This document shows positions 12,401-26,746 of a DNA stretch of 64,000 bases, in pieces. Every line of letters starts with the position of its first letter. Position 1 is the first letter of the stretch. The notes beneath the pieces are model-generated. The model was not told where the DNA came from and did no database searches. It saw only the letters and a list, made by a program, of their open reading frames with translations. A program made the position numbers and the translations under genes. Source of the DNA: Varroa destructor (Eukaryota; Arthropoda; Arachnida; Mesostigmata; Varroidae); contig NW_019211459.1 of assembly GCF_002443255.2 (NCBI RefSeq), positions 1,616,838 to 1,680,837 of the forward strand. The letters run 5' to 3'.

Positions 12401-15400
12401 TTAATTTAGCAATGCTACATAGAACTATTTAAAATGTTTGCTTCGAATTTGGCTAAATAAAAGTTAACACATTTTTTAAGAACCCAATAGATGTATATAT
12501 ATATATATATATATATATAGTGAATGACGATACTCATGACTGAGGTAATGATCTATACGAAAGTGTATGCCTGAAAAGTTCAAGTTCCAATTTAAATATC
12601 TATACACAAGAATTCGCTTAACAATATCTGGATTATTACTTAGAGACGGAAGAAGATATTTTAAACTAATTTTAAAAGCTAAACAGACTTCGCTTGAGAA
12701 TCTGACCCGGTACTTCATGATTTGAGTCCATCCTATTAAGGTCGAGACTTCAGTTGCTATGTATTTTCTATCTTTCATTGTGAACCAGATCAAGGCTGGA
12801 CGTATTGTCTAGCTCTCGTATCTGATTCCGCTTGTTCCCAGTTTCGCTCAATAGGAGCGCCGACCTGTTACTTCTAGCATGTAGCCAGTACACAAATTTT
12901 CTCTACCTTGCTTTGTTTATACGGTCAAATGGCGTCATCTAATGTAAGTACCGGTTTATATGGAACTCGAAGATGTCAAAATAAGTCGTTGACTGAAGTG
13001 TGTGCACCCTCAAACCTTCGCTGTGTGTTACAACAATCCTGTGGAAGCCAACAGAGATCGTACACTGCTAGCGCGATTCCTATAACACGAGTTTCCGTAC
13101 GGCCTTTTCCATACTACGATCTATGCAAACCAAAGGACAATCAGAATCGTCAGTATGATTGCTGTATTTAGCTTTCACTTGTATCTTCGATTCGGTTGTT
13201 TTCTAAGGTGAGTCAAATGTGATCGTTTTGAAATTGGTTCGCTTGAACACTGAGCCTAGGATTTCTTCTAATTATAGTTGTCCTTTGCTGGAATCGACAG
13301 CCGATTTCAATCAATTTTGGTTATGACATCTCCCTATACCCATACCGATATTTACTCGAACTATGTAAATGCTTGCTATTTTGTTCAAAATGTCGAAATT
13401 GTTTTTTTTTTTTTGTAAATTCGCAACGGCCTATTTTTAGAGATCGAACATAGCACGTTCACAACGACATATATGAAAACGAAAAAAGATGATCATGGCA
13501 CGATGCAAATAGATCTGTCCTCGATAACCCTTAAAGTAGATGCTCTGAAGCGTATGCTTCTAGCCGTATATCTCCAAGAAGTCTGACAGGAGGACACAAA
13601 CGTCTTCCAGGGTTTGTGAAAGAGAAATGCGTTCGCATGAAGGCGTCAGAGGGATGGACTGCGCAAAGAAATGATTGGTCTTAGGATTCCAAACCATTCT
13701 ACTTGTAAAGACATCATTACTATAAAATGGTTCGTAGACTGACATCGTCTACTTGCATTAAGCAAATCGCTTGCGTAGTAGTTAAAATTTTTTGCTGCAT
13801 CTCTCTTTATCTCTATTTGAAAGGTAGTAGGCTGCGTAAAAGCAAACCTTTATCTTCTATCAACATATGCGATACCCAAACAGTATTTGTATGCATATAA
13901 TTTATATTCAATGTTCGTGATAGAGTTCGACTTGGGCTATCATATTCTACCCCGAATTTGATGCCAAAACAGATTCCACGGATCTGCTGTAAGCCGTAGC
14001 GAAAATCTAAGGCTGTTTCATCGGAACCGAGCACTGGCGTTTAAAAAATTAGTGTAGTAGTAATAGTAACGATATTAAAATGATCCAACTACGGTCGTGA
14101 TAAAAGCTTAATATCAATGACTCAATGTATGTACCCATGAATCTCGGATGCATCAAAGCGCAGAATAACATGTGCGTTCCCTGCGAGCCCGTTCGCTCCT
14201 GCGAGAGTGATGTTATAGGTGGGATTGGAGAGAAACTGTACATCGTAGACTGCTGCTGCTGCCTAGCGAAACGTTTGACTCGGACCACTGCCTATAAGAT
14301 TATGACAAGTTATCGAAAACAATCAATTGAAATTAATGAACAGAAGGAACGTTCTCTTTTGTTGTGACAATGCCAAACCACACACGCATTTAGCTACCGA
14401 AAAAAATTTAGGAAATTTCAAAAGGGACATTTTAATGCGTATGCAGTAGAGCCCGGATCTTGCGGCTGTTTCGGTATCTAAGGGACAGTTCCAATGAAAA
14501 GATCTAAAAATTACTTTTCCTCATTTTTTCGTCTAGAAGCCACACGATTTCTACAGCGATGGAATTATGATTTTACGACAACAATGGTAGAATAATAGAA
14601 CGAGTGCATAATATTGTTTTAAAATATTAAACATTTATACTCCAAATTTTTGCTTGCGGTTTTGGCTAGCCAAATTATTTGGCCTAGAGTATAGAGACAA
14701 CTATGCCTATTATCGTACTAGAATTATTATAAGCTGAAACGCAGTATACAATGTTTTTAATACCCGCATTTTTTTCAATGGAATCGAAGTTAGGTTCTGC
14801 GCTACAATGTCCTAACATCACTAATCGTTTAGTTCTATCGAGGCGTGTGTCTAATGTTGATTTGACGCAATGCCGATAAAGAACGTTTTTCTACTCTAAT
14901 TCGATAGTCATATCTTATCATATTTCGTGTATGCTAAATGGCCATTTATATATACATTTTGATCGTATGTGGTCGAGTACCGTGATATTGAACGGACTGT
15001 TCTATTAGCCCCACGAAGGAGAACGATAGGAAGGTCGTAAATTAAAAAAAAAAAATGGAGACGTTACCTGTGGTCATTATGCCCGGTGTTCCTTTTAGTG
15101 ATATATGCAAATGCTCTCACAAGTATGCCTTCATCTGCGGGGAACAATCTCGTGTTTGTTCATTATTGATAAGCGTGAACCTCAGAGGAGGCACGCAAAA
15201 ATGATCGCTAATAAATTCTCACTAGTCATTTTTGATGCGTAGACGTAGGCGTATTTGCGTATAGCCCACCGCCCCTATTTCCCGTTGTTTCGAGGCTTGT
15301 AAAACATACTCGAAATGACACAACTAGGCTTTAAATCGTCATTTTGAATCGTATTAAATGTTCCCCTACAGGTACAATGGTAGCATGTTTACCTTAAGAC

Positions 15401-18400
15401 CTAGGAACAGATGGTGGGCTCAAAGGCAGGCGTAGACACGCTTTATTTGCTTTTCAGAAGTGCCAGCCGTCTGAAGCAATGCTCATTGGACGTAAAAAAG
15501 AAGTATTATTGCTTATATAATGATATGCGCTAGCTTGTCTTTGAAGGTTCTTAAATTTGATGCTAGCAACGTACGCGTTGATAGACCCATTAGTTTATTA
15601 TTATTATTAAACTTCTTACGTTGTTTCAGTTTGAAAAATGGTGATGATTTGGCTGATTTTACTAAGTTGTTTTGTCGCCGTAATTATTAATTATATATGT
15701 ATATATATCTTTTCATCGGTAAATGGTGTCTTTCGATTACTGCTGTCGCAAAAACATCAACAGTCAATTTATTCATCTAACAAAACAAACCATTGTCTTC
15801 CTTCTGACATAATTCACTTTTCTTTTAGAGGAAGTTTTAGAGGAATCTAGAATTATTTGTTGTGTGACACTAAGCATAGGGTTCCAAAGATCACTAATTC
15901 CCTCTCAGCTTCTCCCCTATAGACTTCATTATTTCTAAGAGTCTAAGTCAATAAAAAGACAAACTTTTTATTCCTTATAAGCATGTTTTAGCTAGCGTCC
16001 TATTTAGTTTCGGACGTCGAGTTTAGGGCCTTAACTCGAGATGTGATAGGAAAAGAAACAGTGTGTAGTAAACGAATCTGCACACAATCAACATTGCCGA
16101 TAATTAAATTTTTACGAACATTATACTTCACTGGTAGGCGATTATCTACTTTACAAGAATAATAGGTTATCTGAGCTTATGTAGTAAGGCTAAGTTCTGA
16201 GGAAATTACAAAAAACTCAATTTTGACACGTAGAGTTTAACAAAGCTTGTTGTATATTGGTGCTAAGAGGCTACAGGCTTGAAAAAATGAAAGGTATCAG
16301 CTATTCGAGGCGTTTGTACGTCAAAACGAAAAAAACCAAACATTATGATACGACTGTAATAGGTAGATTAGACGGAGATGAAATACGACAACGAAACTTA
16401 CTAATGTGTCTATAAAAGTTTAGCTTATCTAAAGTCTCGCGATGTCCCATCGTTATTATATTTAATAGCACAGTCGTGGTCGTTGAGGCATGCAAAGCGA
16501 TTTCGGAGTAGAGCATCGGTTGCCATACGATAATCCTTCAGACAACTCGAAATGGATTTTGAACGAGATGTTCAGCCCGCTTTATCTACAAACGCTTATT
16601 TTTCTTTTGCTGATTACGCTCGGTCATGGTAAAACTAAAAATGTTTTGGTCTAGTTAATTACTTTGCTCAATTATCTCCAATTTACCGTATTTTGATTAG
16701 AATTCAATTTAGATCGTCGTAATTTTGCTTTTTCGTCGATGTTACAAGAAAACCTGTGTCATTTGTCATAAATTGAAGAAAATTGCTTTTGTCATTAAGG
16801 ATAGAGGCAATTACGGCGGTGACTAACGTCAACTTATATGAAAATAATGTTCTCTAAATGGGAATTCTGTAGCGTCGCTATTTCGTAGACATTCGATTGA
16901 TCCAGATCGGCGTCGCAACGGAGTAGGAGTGATCCGCACTAGCGACCGCCTTCTCGATAGTGGTTCTGTTGACCACGGCCATCACACGGCACTAATTTAC
17001 AGGTTAGAGCCATCATGTACTGTTGTATTTGTTGGTATGGATCTGCGCTGACAGTCGTTTTTTCGCTATTGAGACGAATGATAACTCGTAGTCTCTTTCC
17101 ATTAGACTGTTACACGGGTCTGTTGTTGTGGTTTACCTGTTGTGATGCGCGTACACACCGAATTGTTTTTGTGGAAACTAATGTTTGAAAAAAATGCACG
17201 AAAAATTTGAGCAGATCTCTAGGATGCGATTGTAGAACGAAAAGACCAATCAGTCTCGTCTGTACTCGTTAGGGTCGCATGAACAGCGGAATGCACGTAC
17301 GAAAAAATATCGTCCTTCATCTTAAAGAAAATAACTTCCACTGCATGTAATCTTTTTGCGATTGCTGTAAACGTTTCGAAGGACCCATTCGCATGGTGCG
17401 GTTGGTCACGGCGCCGTTCGGGTTCACCGCCTGGATTCCCAGATGAGTGACGGCTACAGTCAATTCGATTCCTTAGCGTCAACGTCAGTCTACGGGGTAA
17501 GTAAGCAAAAGTTACGACATACTATGGGGTATCGTTATTTAGGCAAATATCGCATTTTGTTTAGCATTTTTTTTTTAAGCTTTTTCTAACGATATTAAGG
17601 AATTATATGACAAAGGATATTTTTTCTATGTATGCTCGATTTTGGGAAATTCAGCTGATATCATTGTCCACTATTGTTGTCCATTTTTAAAACGCATTTT
17701 CTCTAAATATCGTATTTCTCTATCTATTTTCTGATAATTATAATACGTTCTTCTATAGGCTCAATGCGTCTAACTGTTCCACAAAAAAAGACAGCTTTGC
17801 ATCTAAAGAAATCAAATAATTAGTCCAACCTTTAAACCCCCGTCGATAGAGTAGCCTCCATCTTCATTAGATTGTTGTTCAATTATTTGAAATAGAAAAC
17901 GAAGATATTAAACTGACATCTGGCTTCAAGCTGTTGGAGCAAGTTGTAGCATATTGTGAATGTTTTTTATTGGGAATGCACTTGTGAAAGTCACCCTAGG
18001 TGTGCTGAAGGATTATAAAGAAGCCTGAATGAATATGACGGAGAATCAGCATCATTTTAAAATGGGGTTTTACCCGCGCCTAAGCCCCAGTACTTTTTAT
18101 CATTCGGTCCCATATCCAGGTGCAATGTATCGTGGTGCTATGAACCCCACTGCATTTTACCACACACCACAGAATCCTGCCTCGTTTAATCATGTGGTAT
18201 ACAGTCCTGGCTCGATATGTTCAAGTTACAATGGTAGCCCATTCTATCCGGGAGCGCAAAATCCATCTGTGCAAATTCCCGGTGCGCAGAATTTCGCGGT
18301 ACAAACTCCAAGCCTTCAAAATATTCCTGCTATACAAGGGCCATGTATGCAGGTCGTGAAAAGTCAGAGCTCTGCTACCTATTGTCCTAACATGCAAAAC

Positions 18401-21400
18401 TTCAGAGGTTCCGAGGCGTGTTACCAGTCTGGCCAAAACCCTGCCGCATGCCATACTACGGAGCAGGTTTGCTCGTCGTGGCAAACTCCTGTCGCTATAA
18501 GCCCTAACACTCAAAATGTACGAGCTCATAGCCAGAACTCGATTTTACACGGTCCCGGCGTGTTTTTTCCAACTGTTCAGCATACGGACGTTCATTGCCC
18601 GAATGCTTCGAACCGAAAATCAGAAGAGCTGAATTCTGCCCAGAATTCAAACCTACAGAGCGCGATATCGTCTGTTCCAAGCGCGTACAGACTACCTAAC
18701 GGACAAGAGCTGGGTTTGCATGGCCCAAAGGCCAATAATGGACTCGTGCATGGTCGGTGTACCTCGAATCGAACAGACCACGCTCCGAACGCTCATAAGA
18801 CACATACACAGAACTTAGGGATCACTCACGGCTTGAGTGGTCAGAACGGTACAGCCGGGCCATGCGCGAATGTGCAAAATCCAAACTTTGCCCATTACAT
18901 AAATTTTCAGAATCCTGTCAGTTTTCCATCACCTGCTCAAAACACGGGAACTTATTTATCGAGCGCCCATATCACGACCAGTAATGTGCTAGACTCAAGT
19001 TCTCAGAATGCAGGCTTGCATTCAGGCGCGAATATCCAAAACTCGATCAATGGTTTTGATACTAGCGGGGGAAAAAATGGATCACTGAATACGGCCGTGT
19101 TGAATGCCTTGCTGCAGAATCCAGGCATGCTTAAATCGCTTCTTCAGAACTCAGGCGCAATTAACTTCGATAGTGGTATGGCCGTTTCAGGTTCCGCGGC
19201 AAACAACACTAACTCTCAACAAACTTCAAAGGCCTTAAACGAAACTGCTCAAAACACAGGGATGGCTAATGCAACAGGTCACACTTCGCTTCATATGAAC
19301 CATAGCATCCAGGACTGTGGACCTACATCTACCAGCAACAACCAAACTTCTACCCAAACTATCAATTCGTATTCTGCTGAGAATTCCGAAGTGTTTAGCG
19401 CAGGCACTTCAAACTCCGGTGTGTACGCTGTGTCTTTGGATCCAGGTACATATAACCTTATTTTCCCGAGCCCGGAATCCCATGGTACCTCCTCAGGCCA
19501 AGCCTCAAGCTCACATATGGCAACGTCGAATGCTGGTATGTTCGACTTAAGTAGCATGCAAGACCCCGATACATATAATACTGTCTTCCCCAATCCCGAT
19601 GCTGGCCTTACCTCAGCTCGTGCCTCAGAAGAAAATCTAAGCTCGTGCAATTCTGTTGTGGATAATCCGGGTGCCGAAAGCACTTGCCCAAAGAAGTTGG
19701 AGGCGCGCAGTAATATTTCCGTCACTGATAACCCTGCCGAAGAAAAAGATACATCGAACTTGGGTACACTAGCTTCGGATGCGCAAGAATTTACGAGCCC
19801 AAGTCCAAGCATTCTCAAGCCTGTTATACTTAGTCTAGCCACTCACAATCCTGGCCCATTGAACGTTAGTGCATTTGTGCCAGTCGTCCATAATGCGCCT
19901 TCTGGTAGTTTTGTCCCCATTCTCCAAAATCCCGGAGCAGTCCCCGTTGTACAAAACCCCTGTGCATTCCTTCCTGCAGGCCAAAACACAGCCGCAATCT
20001 TCCAAGCCGTTTAATCCCTTTCAAAAAACAAGCAGGTCTGACGCTTCGCATGCCGTGAATACTACGTCAGTTACGCTAAAAATCTTATTAGTAAATTGTT
20101 GAGCGGCTCCTCTTCTGTCCTACGCAGAAGGCCACCTTAGTAATATTTCAGCACGTATCCTCACTTATGTACGAGTACGCACGTTTACGTAAGAAATGAA
20201 ATGAAAATGCGGACTTAGCAACGACAGCATTTTGTGAAAATATTCTCATTACAAATCTTATCAAATACGAAATATAAGGAAATTCTTCGTTTTTTGACAT
20301 AATCTGTAGTGAAGAATTAGCTGACATTCTATTTGAAGCTCTGCTTTCCTGAAAGGAGTTTTTACCATTAAAATTCCTTAAATAGCTCGGATTCAACAAA
20401 CAGCTTCCAATAGTCCATTGGGCCAATATTCAAGCCGATAGGGCAAATTTCATTCTCAGCATAACGCTGATTCGACTTGTGTATCTGTGGTCCTGTTTTT
20501 GGCGAGATCGACACCGATCCACGACGATGCATAAATATATTCAAAAGGACAAGCTTGAATCTACCAAGATTGTTTGTTTTACAAATCAATTTATTCAATT
20601 ATTTCCTTTATAGGAATTTCCTGTACTACAGTATCTATTTAGTAATATTAGGTAGGCTGTTACTTAAAAAAAAAAAAAAAAAAGACGGCGCGCACAATAG
20701 GACGTACGACAAGGACGTGTTGTCGCAGTTCATAATAACAACAACTTTTCTTCATAGTAATTCTTCACTGCCCGTTCGAAAACCTCGGTCAGTTATGATT
20801 CTGCTATATTCCTGTTGGTTATTCATTCATATAATCTATTCGGAAACCTATATTTTGAAATAGTTTTGCAAGTAAGGGTTTGAATAACGTCATCTACACA
20901 CAGATGACCTTAGCAGTGCAGTGTTTATCTAGTGTAGTATTTAACTCGGTTCGGACGAGGTATTTTATTCAGACGAGATCACTCACTATCCACTGACTCT
21001 ACAATTCGGCTCTTCGATAAATAGTACTATATAAAGACTGTTTAAAGGGAGTGGCCAATGCCGCTGGGTTGTAAGACCCGAGCCACGTTGGTTGGATTTT
21101 TCACCGAGCTAGATCAGCAAATTCCCAGGCAGTAGAAGTTATCTTACGGGGCATGTTGCATACCCAGTCGTTGGCCATCGTGTGCCTCTGTTACCCAAAT
21201 GAGCTGGGTGTTGAGGTGGTTTTTTCTACTATCAACAGCCATGAGGGCAGGGTCGGTACGGTCGCTTTTGTCGCGCCTCAGTGTAAGGCAATAGCCTAGT
21301 GTACGAAGAAGAGCATCTTCTTTAACTTTAGTCTGAGAACGCTATCCTATTGGATGTTCAGAGCTCTCGGAGAAAGCCTGTATTCCGAAAGAAACTGTGT

Positions 21401-24400
21401 TAGGTAAAAAAAAATTACTTCCCCTTTCTGTCTGTAGCCAACTGGTCGATAGGATGTCAAACGCCGACGATGTTTCTTCGTGTGAACCGGGTTAACAGGT
21501 CCCATTGGTTTCCTCTCGCCTATTAGTAACGCTAATAAATTACTCTCTTTCCTCCGCCTTCAGATCCACGGGGAACTGAACGTGCCAATGCGAGCACTAG
21601 CTATGTGCTGGCCGTGCGATACGCTACAACACTGTTGCATTGTAGCGTATCGCACAACTGACCGTAATTCGAATCGATAATCTTACGCAATTATAGGTGA
21701 CGAATATGATCCAGTCTACAATATGTGCATACGAAATTGCTCGGGCCTCCCTTGATCAGTACCGTCGAGACGGCTTCGAATCGTGATCTTTTAGCTTCCT
21801 TTGATGGGCGATTTTCGACACGCTTGTCGTTTTCTTCGCTTGTTGTGCGACGCAGGCTTTTCCGCTCTACGTCGCCGCTATGGACAGTTCGCCTAATGAT
21901 CGCTTTGTTTGGTTAGCGTAAACGAACTCGTCACGTTGATTCGGTTTTGCCAGCCTTCCTTGTACCTACCATTGTGCCAGCGCCACAGCATGAGGAAGCT
22001 TTAGCAGCCGTGGCAGTAACAAAGACGGAAGAGTGCCCGCAAGCATACTTGTGCTGAACCCTTCCGACATGGGTTGAACTGTTCGGGCAAAATTACGCTG
22101 AAATCAGTGGTTTTCCTCATGACGTGTTGAACGACGACATCGAAGAAAGTAGCAAGCAGAGGTTACTTAGTACAAATACGGTGCCAACATGCCAGTTTAC
22201 TCGAATCGAACTCGAGATCTTGAGTCAAATGATGGGCCGCACGTCCAGCTAGTACCTTCCATGAGCCCGAAACGTCCGTTGTCTCTACCCGTAGGAATCC
22301 GCGTCCACCGTAGCTCTCCGCGCTTCTGGAGGTTCTGACGTTGGCTATGGCCTCTTGTATTAGACTATGTATGCATTTCGCTTGTTCGGATCAGGTAGTG
22401 TCAACTGATGGCACTCAATAAAGAGATGTAAAATTACTAGGTGGCTAGAATAGAACGAATTCATATGTATTGTTTGCCACGGAGATTGTCAGGAAAAAGT
22501 TGTGAATAGCTATGACATATTACAATATATTTATATATTAGAATATGATATCCAAAAAGGTGTTCCATAGAAGTTCATTGAACATCTGAATCGCCGCACC
22601 AGCCCTATGGCCTGTAGAAGAAACTACGGCTAGCCGAATATCACGCCGTTGGCTCTTATTAACCTATCCACAATCATAGATTTGTCGAACTGAGCTGTAG
22701 GAATTTGTATCATATTTAAAGACATATAGATGAGAGGTGTTGTTAATTAGAGGAACTATATGTACGTCTGTTGACAGCAAGTGGCCTGAATGCGTGTTAG
22801 CTCGGTGCGGTAAGTCATTACTGGCGATTGGGGGCCGAGTCGACTGACACAGTGCGCAGTCAGATATGGAGACATCCGAGAGTAAGTTGTAAACAAATGT
22901 CATCGTTCTGTCGACGAAGAACCTGCTGCGAAGTGCTTTTTTTTTTTTTTTTTTTTTTTTATCTAGTTAGAAGAAGCCATCCAGTTAGAAGATCAGCACT
23001 CAAATTCAAATCCAGACCAGTTACCCCGCTTTTAGCAAACAACTACGTTATGACCGGATTTGTGCCAGTAGTGACAACAGCTCGCCTGTAGAAAATATAG
23101 AAGTTGAGAGCATGGTTAAGAGCATGGTTGAGAGCATTCTATTAGAGTAATTAGAGCTTTGACGAAGGTCGAGGAAGACATTGTCATTGTATCAGGGTGA
23201 AAAGAAGTTGACGCTAGTTTTGGTGGGAAGGGATGGTTTTTTTGATTAATATTCCTCACGCTGCTCCAGATATGGTGATAATAAAGGCGATCGTCTTCGT
23301 GACGATAGAAGTTGGAAATGGCTGTGCATCACTGATTTACCTGTGTGTCGTAGCGCACGCATGTAAATAATCCGTGCTCTTTCTAACATTTTTTAGCAAT
23401 AGTGCTGAACCGTTGCACGACATACATATAACCACGTCTACGCAGAATTGCAAAACATATTCGTATAAGCTGATTACAATCAGTTCTTCTCATAGTAATT
23501 TGAAATATTTTAGCTTTGTTTTCCTTCAATAGAAGAGTATGTATTGAACGCGGGCATCAAGCGTGTTCGACAAAATACTGTGCTTTTCGATACGTTCTAT
23601 AGTGGTGTACGCAATATTCGAGTCTGTCTCTTATCTCGCAAGCGCCGATACACCTTCAAAGCTGTAGCTATGACAACATCGTAGCCATATACGTACCCAC
23701 CGAATGGGTGTACCCACGAAAAGAAAATTATGTCAATATTAGCTAAATCTACAGCAAGTGGTTTAAGACATCAATCGTTGTATGTGTGCTAAATGGTTCA
23801 ACTCGGAACGCGAACAAAATACTCTCCAAAATCGCATTATTTGTCTAGACACAAGATCACAGATGGGAACGTATCGATTGCTAAATATAGTGCGATCAGC
23901 CTTTAATTCGTTTGATAATAATATTTAATTGGGCTCCCGTTTCGGTCGGGTGTTTCCTTTCTACTGTCTAATCGAAAATGACCGATAGTGATTGGCCTTC
24001 GGCCTCCATTTTGTGTCGCAAACGAATCTGCGGCCATGGTAGTGGCGCAGGCGATAATGATCAATGCCTTCTGTTATATCTATCTCGTTCAAAACGCCGG
24101 TCGATTCCTGCTGTTCGACAATGTCGGCGATGTTGCACTGCGCCAGCCGGGATACTGCGGCGGCGCCGCCGCCAATCGCTTTGTTGCTTGACTAATGGAT
24201 TGACAGCAAACACACAGATAAACTGAATATTCATTCGCCGACGCTCCTATTAGTTGCTGCTGCTCTGCTGCTGCTGCTGCCGCCGCCGCCGCCGCCTCTT
24301 CAACCAGGTGCTAAAGGAATATGGACGAGACCGACGGTTAGCCCCTATGATAGTATGTTGTTTACCTGTTTTCTAATCTTTGTTCATTTATCATCTTATT

Positions 24401-26708
24401 TTGACATCTTTTCATCTTCGATGTAAAATTTGTTTGTTTAATTGAGTTTGTATGTACATTATTCATATTATCCAGGGACGAGTATGGAGACCAGTAAGGG
24501 CTTGGAAGAGCGATCTAAGTTAGACCCTGACGCTGTTGTTCAAAGTAAAGCGTCAGCCAAGCAGGGTCCATATAAAAGACATGCGAAACAATGATTTTTC
24601 ATTCGAAGTAAAAAACGAGCTAGCCTATTTCAAAACTGCAGTGTTTTCGTTTTATTAGCTATAGCTATGGCTATACCTATGGCTATGGCCTTGAAACAGA
24701 TCGAACCCTACTGAAGAAATCTGTGACGCGAAGAAGCGTCTGTTTTAGCAAGATGTGACGAATTGCATCCTGAACATGAACTCGTCAGTTCAAATAGACC
24801 AAGGAAATATTATTTCTATTTAATTTGATACTTTTCGGGTTGCACTAACCTAGATACTCCTTTAACATCTTGTGTTTTTGCTCGCTTCGTACGGATGCTG
24901 CCACTTTTGGCACGATCTAGCAACGGCGTCACCTACTTCATTCGCTTGTTTTATGAAGACAGACTTACCGCTAAAGATAAGGTTTACTAACTGGCAATCC
25001 TCGAGATGTCACTTTACTTACAAGGGTTACTGTTTCTATTTGAGCCGCGGATTATGTAATGGCTCGTCGTCTCCTTCGACTAGCTCGGTCGTGCCATATT
25101 ATTCGCTTGTTTCGTGTAGAGAACAATAGCAAACAGAAGTAAGTGATGCAAAACACAGAAGATTATATCATCTATGAAATCTCTAGATTACGTACGTCTA
25201 CCTTACTGAACATCTACAGTGATGCCTTAATTGCTGATCATCAGGAGGTTTTCGTCGATAACAGACGAATTCAAACATTGGTAGAAAATATGCAAAACAA
25301 ATTTCTCTTATATTTAATTTAGTATTAATTAACCTATCTGATATATACTCAATAATAGTTCTTCTACGGTCAAACTCACACAATAAGTGCAAAATATATA
25401 CTATCAATATAGTGTATTTCAGCTAAACTTGGAACGCAACAACTTTTCGCTATTTTCAGATTCTGAAATTTTTGCTGAAAATTCTCCTTACCCCACCGAC
25501 TGTATCTGTATAGAGGTATGCCTTCCGTAGGAAGGTCGGACTTCGAAGCGTGTAACAGAAGCTATTATTTGCGAAAAGTAACCCAACGGTATCGGTCCAG
25601 GGTGCTTCTTGTCTGCGTGTTGCACTACTAATCGACTCACACTCAGAAGCTGGCTGTCAGAAACCTGTAGCTATTCTGTCAACCAGCGTACTCAGTCGAA
25701 CGCCAGCATACTAAGGCCAGAACGATGATTTTCCATTTCAATATTTGATGCATCGTGGGCATATTTGTTCAGGTAGCTCCGATTCTTGCTCACTTAACAA
25801 TGTTTTGCTATCAGCACTGTGCACTATATGAAGCCATTACATTTAACAAGGCGGTATTAACCTGCGCGGAGGAAGTTGACTTGTGCTCGGTTGAATTGCT
25901 GAGCACATTCGTGTGTTTACAGCATCGTTATAACTCTATCGGTTTTCGTGCGTGTTGATCTTTTTAGTTGGAATGGTGATGAGTGTTCATCGACAAACTA
26001 ACGGAGAAGATACAAGTCTTGCAGGCTAACCGATGCTGCGGCCGATTCTGGCTCGTTCACATATGGATTGAATATGTGGCATCACGATAGATTTCTTGTA
26101 CAACGGTACTAGCAGAATACGAAACGAACAATAAAGAAGGGTACAGATCTACCTACGACGGCGATCGGAGTGAAGCCGATTAGAGTCGATGCTCAATCGA
26201 GTGGACTCAATCAATTGTGCAGTATTAAAGCAAAATATCTTATGCAAAAAAACACTGAGACATCCTACAGACATGTGATATGGTTAGTGCCATCAGTATT
26301 TTATGTTATCGTTCCTTGCAGCACTGCGTGCCGTCAATCTTTGAGACTTCCTGTTGATGCAGTTTGATTGTGTGGATCATTAACGATCCCTTTTCACGGA
26401 GATCTGAAGATGTTCTTGTCGAACACAATTTTTGAGATTTTGTCTATGAGGATGAGGTATGCGAATTAGCAGGCCACGGCGGCGCCTGCACGTTGTAGAT
26501 AAAAGAGCGTACTTCGATACTCGAGATACTTCGAGCTGTGTACTAAGCCGCTCCATCGTGCATGAACACACAGCCGCCATAAAAAGACTCGCTTCTGTAC
26601 CTGAAACATACTGCTCTCGATAACCTTAGCATATTCCTGCTGCTCTAGCATTCTCTGTACGATACGTATCATTTCAATGCCCTTGCGAGAATTCAGACTG
26701 CATCGTAA

Positions 26709-26746
<38 letters not shown>

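Noticed and set aside
19291..19842. 183-codon minus-strand open frame across the Q/N-rich ORF
   Set aside because: Antisense shadow produced by the repetitive codon pattern of the plus-strand ORF; no start context or domain.
18029..20684. Retrogene origin of the Q/N-rich ORF, suggested by the A19 run downstream
   Set aside because: The A run is 650 nt past the stop without a nearby AATAAA, and no target-site duplication was found; intron absence alone is not proof.
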